Made by a program: the position numbers and the translations under genes. Shown piece after piece: positions 25,407 to 29,654 of a DNA stretch of 29,654 bases. The stretch is from CAYRES01 sp964423425 (lineage in GTDB: Bacteria > Actinomycetota > Thermoleophilia > RBG-16-64-13). The stretch spans positions 1 through 29,654 of the forward strand of contig CAYRES010000020.1 of assembly GCA_964423425.1 (NCBI GenBank). The letters are read 5' to 3'. The notes below the pieces were generated by a model. That model was not told the origin of the DNA and made no database searches. It saw only the letters and a list, made by a program, of their open reading frames with translations. Within the stretch, counting starts at the first letter, position 1; the number at the start of each line of letters is the position of its first letter.

Positions 25407-27179
25407 ATGAGTGGCATCTGCGGCGAAATCCGCTTCGACGGCAATGCAGTCCGAAGTGCCTCGATTGAGGAGATGGTACGGAGCCAGTCACACCGAGGGC
25501 CCGATGGATCGGGCATCGTTATTCAAGGTCGTCTGGGCTTCGGCCACACACGTTTGAAGACTGTAGACTTGAGCGAGACTTCCCAGCAACCCCTCTCCGA
25601 CCCGAGCCTCGGCATGGGGATCGTGTTCGATGGAGCCGTCCATAACTTTCGTGAGCTGCGCAAAGAACTCGAGGGCAAGGGCTATCGCTTCTTCTCACGC
25701 GGTGACGCCGAGGTTGTGCTCAAGGCGTTCCACGCCTGGGGGCCTCGGTGCGCAGAGCGATTCAACGGCCTGTTCGCCTTCGCGATCTGGGAACGTGACT
25801 CGGGCAAGGTGACGCTGGTCAGGGATCGGTTGGGGCTCAAGCCCCTCTACTACACAACGGCTCCCCACGCTTTCCGTTTTGCCTCACATCTCCCTGCTCT
25901 TCTGGTCTCGGGCGACGTTGACACGGAAATCGACCCGGTGGCTCTTCACCATTACCTGACCTTTCATTCCGTCGTGCCGGCTCCGCGCACGATTCTTCGG
26001 GGAGTGAGGAAGCTCGCACCGGCGACGATCATGACGATCGTCGAGGACGGGACGCTTGCGTGCGATGAGTACTGGACGCTTTCCTTCGACCGCAGCGAGG
26101 AGGAGGAGAGAAGGAGTGCGCGCGAGTGGCAGGAGTTGGTCCTCGCAGCCCTGCGGCGGGCGGTTGACCGGGGTCTCGTGGCCGATGTGCCCGTGGGGGT
26201 TCTGCTCTCCGGAGGCCTTGATTCCAGTTTGATTGTGGGACTCCTGGCGGAAGCGGGGCTGGAACGTATGGATACGTATTCCGTGGGATTCGAGGACGTG
26301 AACGAGGAGGCTGGGGACGAGTTCTTCTACTCTGACCAGATTGCTGCTCGGTTCGGCACCGAGCACCACAAAGTGTTCGCGGACTCCCAGCATCTGCTTT
26401 CGGTTCTGGACGCAGCCATTCACGCCATGTCTGAGCCCATGGTGAGCCACGATGCGGTGGCTTTTCACATGCTGGCGCACGAAGTATCGAAGGAACTCAA
26501 AGTGGTGCAAAGCGGACAGGGGGCCGACGAGGTGTTCGGGGGTTATCGTTGGTATCCGCCGCTTCTTGAGAGCAAGGCACCACTCGATGACTATGCCGCC
26601 GAGTTCTTCGATCGCGACCATCGGGAGATGGAAGAAGTGCTTGCACGCGATCTGGGTACCGGTGATGTGAGCCGCCGGTTCGTGTCCCGGCACTTCAGCC
26701 TGCCCGGGGCCGGTATGCCTGTCGACAAGGCCATGCGCTTGGATACCCGCGTGATGATGGTTGAAGACCCGGTGAAGAGGGTGGACAACATGAGCATGGC
26801 CTGGGGGGTGGAGGCTCGGGTGCCCTTCCTCGACCACGAAGTCGTCGAGTTGGCTGCCCGTATCCCGGCTCAGCACAAAGTCGCAGACGGGGGAAAGTGG
26901 GTGCTCAAAGAGGCCGCTCGCTCGGTGATTCCTGCCTCCGTCATAGACAGGCCCAAGGGTTATTTTCCCGTGCCGTCGCTCAAGTATCTGCAGGGGCCCT
27001 TTCTCGACTTGGTGACCGATGCGCTTTGCGGGCGGACGGCGCGTGAGCGCGGATTGTTCAGGCCCGAATATGTGGAAGATTTGTGCGCCCATCCCTTGGA
27101 GCACATCACTCCTCTACAGGGATCCAAGCTGTGGCAACTTGGGCTGCTCGAGCTCTGGTTGCAGGCCAACGATCTCTGA
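25407..27179 (+). CDS. asnO: N-acetylglutaminylglutamine amidotransferase (AsnB-like)
   Basis: 590 residues, an asparagine-synthetase-type enzyme that amidates the dipeptide N-acetylglutaminylglutamine to NAGGN, an osmoprotectant known from Sinorhizobium and Pseudomonas. The C-terminal synthetase site is intact (LLSGGLDSS, 268-274; GQGADEVFGGY; VKRVDNMSMAWG; RVPFLDHE). The N-terminal class II glutaminase domain is altered: MSGICGE has Ser at residue 2 where Cys is the nucleophile (AGT, 25410-25412), and FDGAVHN has Asp75 where the family has the oxyanion-hole Asn. Ammonia use or very low glutaminase activity is inferred. Start fixed by AAGGAG and the family N-terminus. ngg follows 58 bp later. 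Confidence 0.9.
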   Translation: MSGICGEIRFDGNAVRSASIEEMVRSQSHRGPDGSGIVIQGRLGFGHTRLKTVDLSETSQQPLSDPSLGMGIVFDGAVHNFRELRKELEGKGYRFFSRGDAEVVLKAFHAWGPRCAERFNGLFAFAIWERDSGKVTLVRDRLGLKPLYYTTAPHAFRFASHLPALLVSGDVDTEIDPVALHHYLTFHSVVPAPRTILRGVRKLAPATIMTIVEDGTLACDEYWTLSFDRSEEEERRSAREWQELVLAALRRAVDRGLVADVPVGVLLSGGLDSSLIVGLLAEAGLERMDTYSVGFEDVNEEAGDEFFYSDQIAARFGTEHHKVFADSQHLLSVLDAAIHAMSEPMVSHDAVAFHMLAHEVSKELKVVQSGQGADEVFGGYRWYPPLLESKAPLDDYAAEFFDRDHREMEEVLARDLGTGDVSRRFVSRHFSLPGAGMPVDKAMRLDTRVMMVEDPVKRVDNMSMAWGVEARVPFLDHEVVELAARIPAQHKVADGGKWVLKEAARSVIPASVIDRPKGYFPVPSLKYLQGPFLDLVTDALCGRTARERGLFRPEYVEDLCAHPLEHITPLQGSKLWQLGLLELWLQANDL

Positions 27180-27237
27180 TGACGGCTCCGCGCAGCGATC
27201 GCGAGCCAAGCACCCACTACCCCAGAAAGGAGACATC

Positions 27238-29016
27238 TTGTCTGGTGTGAAGAGCACACAAACACCTCGCGGCGGGCCCGTGCCGGGAGTCCAGCCTTCC
27301 GAGCCGCTGCTGGGGAAGGAGGGTGCCGGCGTCGCTGTCGATTGCGGATGGGGCCGGGTGCTCTTCGGGCACACCTATCCGAACCCCGTTGCTCTGTGCG
27401 ACGCGCTTCGGGCGGAAGAGCCGGGAAGGCGTGATATCGCCTTCTACGTGCATGATCCGCACGTGGTCATAGCGGCGGCGCCGCAAGAGGTCTTCTTGGA
27501 TCCGTCCGATACCTACCGGCTCGAACTCACCACGTACAAGCCGGAGCCCCCCAACCAGACACTTGAGACACGACCTCTGCGCTCACAGGACGTGGCTGCC
27601 GTCAACCGGATATTCGACTCGAGGCGCATGGTCACTGTGGACGAGAGCTTCTACGAGGAATCGAACCATGAAGCCGGTCTCGTGCACTTGGTGGCGGTTG
27701 ATCGCCGGATGGGGGAAGTTGCCGGAGTCGTGACCGGCATCGACCATCCGTTGGCTGTGGGAGGGTCGAGCAGAGGGACAAGCCTGTGGAATCTTGCGGT
27801 AGACCCACGCACATCGCATGCAGCCGTGGGGGAGATGCTTGTCGACGCACTTGCCTCAAGGTTCCAGCGTCTGGGAAGAGAGTTCTTGGACCTGTCCGTC
27901 ATGCACGGGAATTCGCAGGCCGTACCCCTATACAGGAAGATGGGCTTCAAGCGGTTGCACCTCTTCTGCCTCAAGAAGAAGAATCCCATCAACGAACCGC
28001 TCTACGTGGGCCCTGTCGAGGGTGGTGAGCTCAACGTCTACGCACAGATCATAGTGGACGAGGCGCGAAGGCGTGGCATCGTGGTGGAAGTAGAGGACGC
28101 CGCCAACGGTTACTTCAACCTGCGGCTGGGTGGACGGAAGGTACGCTGTCGCGAATCACTGTCGGAACTGACGAGTGCCGTGGCAATGAGTGCGTGCGCG
28201 GACAAGCAGGTGACCACCCGAATCCTGGCTCGGGCCGGTCTTGAAGTACCCGCACAGTGTCTGGCCGGACATCCGGATGCCAACGAGGCCTTCTTGCGCG
28301 CAAAAGGCAGGTTGGTGGTGAAGCCGGCCTGCGGCGAACAAGGTCGCGGCATCGCCGTTGACATCGATGAACCTACGGAACTCGCCGATGCCGTCGAACG
28401 TGCGCGTATCCATGACCCGAAGGTGCTTCTGGAAGAGTATGTCGAGGGTGATGACCTGCGTGTCATCGTCATCGATCATGAGGTGGTTGCCGCGGCAGTG
28501 AGGCGTCCTGCGGAAGTGGTTGGAACAGGCACCTTGTCGATTGCCCAGCTCATCGAGAAGCAGAGCCGTCGCCGGACGGCAGCCACAAGAGGTGAGAGCT
28601 CGATACCGGTTGACGATGAGACGGAGCGCTGCATCCGCCGCGAAGGTTACACTCTCGACTCCATTCTTCCGGCACATGAGCGGCTGCGGGTAAGGAAGAC
28701 CGCCAACTTGCATACGGGGGGCACCATTCACGACGTGACTCCCCGACTTCACCCTTCGCTGGAAGAAGCGGCGCGCGTCGCATCGGTCGCCCTCGATATC
28801 CCGGTGGTTGGCCTGGATCTTCTCGTTGAGGCCGTCGATCGCCCTTCATACGTGATCATCGAGGCCAACGAGAGGCCCGGGCTCGCCAATCACGAGCCCC
28901 AGCCCACGGCCCAGCGCTTTGTTGACCTACTGTTCCCGCAGAGTGTGATGAACGGCTGGACGGAGACCGGTGGCAACGGCAAAGCGCCGATCAGCACAGA
29001 GCGGTTGACTTCGTGA
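27238..29016 (+). CDS. ngg: N-acetylglutaminylglutamine synthetase (GNAT plus ATP-grasp)
   Basis: 592 residues. A GNAT acetyltransferase domain (roughly 100-250; SLWNLAVDPRTSHAAVGEML, NSQAVPLYRKMGFKRLH) is followed by an ATP-grasp ligase (roughly 300-580; GRLVVKPACGEQGRGIAV, LLEEYVEGDDLRVIVID, IIEANERPGL). This fusion is characteristic of the enzyme that acetylates glutamine and joins a second glutamine, the step before AsnO. The start is TTG 27238, five bases after AAAGGAG; an in-frame GTG lies nine bases further. The first ~30 residues are Pro/Gly-rich and probably disordered. It forms an operon with asnO. Confidence 0.92.
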   Translation: MSGVKSTQTPRGGPVPGVQPSEPLLGKEGAGVAVDCGWGRVLFGHTYPNPVALCDALRAEEPGRRDIAFYVHDPHVVIAAAPQEVFLDPSDTYRLELTTYKPEPPNQTLETRPLRSQDVAAVNRIFDSRRMVTVDESFYEESNHEAGLVHLVAVDRRMGEVAGVVTGIDHPLAVGGSSRGTSLWNLAVDPRTSHAAVGEMLVDALASRFQRLGREFLDLSVMHGNSQAVPLYRKMGFKRLHLFCLKKKNPINEPLYVGPVEGGELNVYAQIIVDEARRRGIVVEVEDAANGYFNLRLGGRKVRCRESLSELTSAVAMSACADKQVTTRILARAGLEVPAQCLAGHPDANEAFLRAKGRLVVKPACGEQGRGIAVDIDEPTELADAVERARIHDPKVLLEEYVEGDDLRVIVIDHEVVAAAVRRPAEVVGTGTLSIAQLIEKQSRRRTAATRGESSIPVDDETERCIRREGYTLDSILPAHERLRVRKTANLHTGGTIHDVTPRLHPSLEEAARVASVALDIPVVGLDLLVEAVDRPSYVIIEANERPGLANHEPQPTAQRFVDLLFPQSVMNGWTETGGNGKAPISTERLTS

Positions 29017-29375
29017 GCGAAAGGCCGAGTCACGCTGGTTCAGTCACTTCGGTGTCAGTGGTATAGGTGCGACGGCTCTCTTCCCCGGCCACAGGTTGAG
29101 CAGGGGACTGTATTCGCCGATGGAGAAGCCGGCCGGCTCGCGGAGATCCCCGTATTATCGACGACTCTTGGAGGGTGGGGTCGTCTACTTACTTCCTGCG
29201 AGTGCACCGAGAGAATCATGTGTGCCGGAGTCAAGTGGGCTCCACGTCTGCGGGCGCTGTGTCCCCAGTGTCACGCGCTTACCGGAGCCAATGTGAGAAG
29301 CATGTATCGGGACCGCACACATTTTGGCCGCCAAAGGCCTTTCTCGGCACTCCCAAAGGGCTCCCAGAAGACACG
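29017..29375. other. Non-coding region between ngg and the tRNA fragment
   Basis: About 360 bp in which I see no gene, RNA or strong repeat. Short frames on both strands have no start context and no recognisable product. A weak hairpin with a TTCG loop near 29047-29062 could aid termination after ngg but contains mismatches. Confidence 0.45.
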
Positions 29376-29401
29376 AAAACACCCGCTTCTGCAGGTGTTT
29401 T
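29376..29401 (-). terminator. Intrinsic terminator of the tRNA-Arg fragment
   Basis: AAAACACC and GGTGTTTT are perfect 8-bp inverted arms with a 10-base loop, six bases beyond the tRNA 3' end on the minus strand. The A and T tracts within the arms allow it to act in both directions. Confidence 0.75.
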
Positions 29402-29407
29402 CTGTGA

Positions 29408-29449
29408 TGCGCCCAGCAGGATTCGAACCTGCGACCTTCGGATTCGTAG
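29408..29449 (-). tRNA. 3' half of a tRNA-Arg gene (attachment-site remnant)
   Basis: Read on the minus strand: CTACGAA (anticodon loop), TCCGAAGG, T-arm GCAGGTTCGAATCCTGC, acceptor strand TGGGCGC and discriminator A. The 3' acceptor GGGCGC and the arm sequences match bacterial tRNA-Arg. The 5' half is absent: the bases before the loop (GAAGGA) do not pair with TCCGA as TCGGA would. The break in the anticodon loop is a favoured crossover site of tyrosine integrases, so this is the displaced tRNA end at one edge of an element lying to the right of 29450. Confidence 0.8.
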
Positions 29450-29654
29450 TTCCTTCACAGGGGTTTTGGGGGATTACGGCGTGTCTCAGTTCGTCGGCCA
29501 AATAGGGTTATTTGCGGGGGGTTCCTGTGGTGGGCCGAGACGGGCCAAGACGGGCCAAAACACAGTTTCGAGTTTTTTTGTGGGCAAAGTGTGGGCAGCG
29601 CGACCGCGACCGCCGCCGCCGTGAGGCCCCAAGGCCTTCCCAGAAGAACCACCA
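29450..29654. mobile_element. Presumed inner end of an integrated element
   Basis: Sequence beyond the tRNA fragment has no recognisable complete gene. It carries three tandem 10-bp units at 29532-29561 (GGGCCGAGAC, GGGCCAAGAC, GGGCCAAAAC) and two copies of GTGGGCA four bases apart near 29580-29597. Short direct repeats at this place resemble integrase arm-binding sites of attP-derived ends. The assignment rests on the cut tRNA and these repeats; the integrase itself would be outside the window. Confidence 0.5.

Noticed and set aside
29455..29652. 65-codon minus-strand frame as the C-terminus of an integrase
   Set aside because: No catalytic Tyr context or other integrase motif; it mostly translates the tandem repeats. 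A real integrase would be outside the window.
1..29654. CRISPR array, IS element or rRNA genes
   Set aside because: No regularly spaced repeats of 25-40 bp, no transposase frame and no rRNA-like sequence were seen.

Overview
The window is about 29.7 kb of GC-rich bacterial DNA. Strong codon bias, frequent GTG/TTG starts, apparently leaderless genes and the gene families present fit a high-GC Gram-positive (Actinomycetota-like) organism. No rRNA or other phylogenetic marker is present, so the lineage is an inference. It reads as chromosomal backbone flanked by two tRNA-associated integration scars.

Left third (1-8516): a type I restriction-modification locus on the minus strand, read in the order hsdM, fic, a 41-codon ORF, hsdS, a DUF6508-type gene, hsdR. 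The last five are chained by start/stop overlaps. The locus looks dead or dying. hsdM has an in-frame amber codon inside its catalytic core and a fusion of its N-terminal tag directly to motif I that removes most of the N-terminal domain. hsdR has Ser in place of the Gly before the P-loop Lys. fic looks inserted and has its own promoter-like box with an inverted repeat. The locus abuts a tRNA-Ser(CGA) gene, mosaic repeats built from the tRNA 3' end, and a tyrosine-integrase remnant, so it was probably brought in by an element that used this tRNA.

Middle (8700-18370): ordinary chromosome. It holds an EamA/RhtA-like exporter, a lipoprotein and tadA. Two complete potassium uptake systems diverge from one short intergenic region: ktrB-ktrA (minus strand, followed by tadA) and trkA-trkH (plus strand). 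A DegV fatty-acid-binding protein and a cyclopropane-synthase-like methyltransferase follow, also divergent.

Right third (18330-25010): a minus-strand cluster with a PLP-dependent amino-acid decarboxylase, a flavodoxin-like protein, a broken HAMP/SpoIIE-type phosphatase, an unusual fusion of a metallo-beta-lactamase fold to a degenerate histidine-kinase ATPase domain, a GNAT acetyltransferase, a FadR-type GntR regulator and a possible 56-residue membrane peptide.

Right end (25407-29654): a plus-strand pair for the osmoprotectant N-acetylglutaminylglutamine amide (NAGGN), asnO and ngg. AsnO lacks the N-terminal catalytic Cys (Ser) and the oxyanion-hole Asn (Asp) while keeping its synthetase site. 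With the two potassium systems this gives the window an osmotic-adaptation theme. The window ends in the 3' half of a tRNA-Arg gene, cut at the anticodon loop, with a terminator and short tandem repeats typical of the edge of an integrated element that continues to the right.
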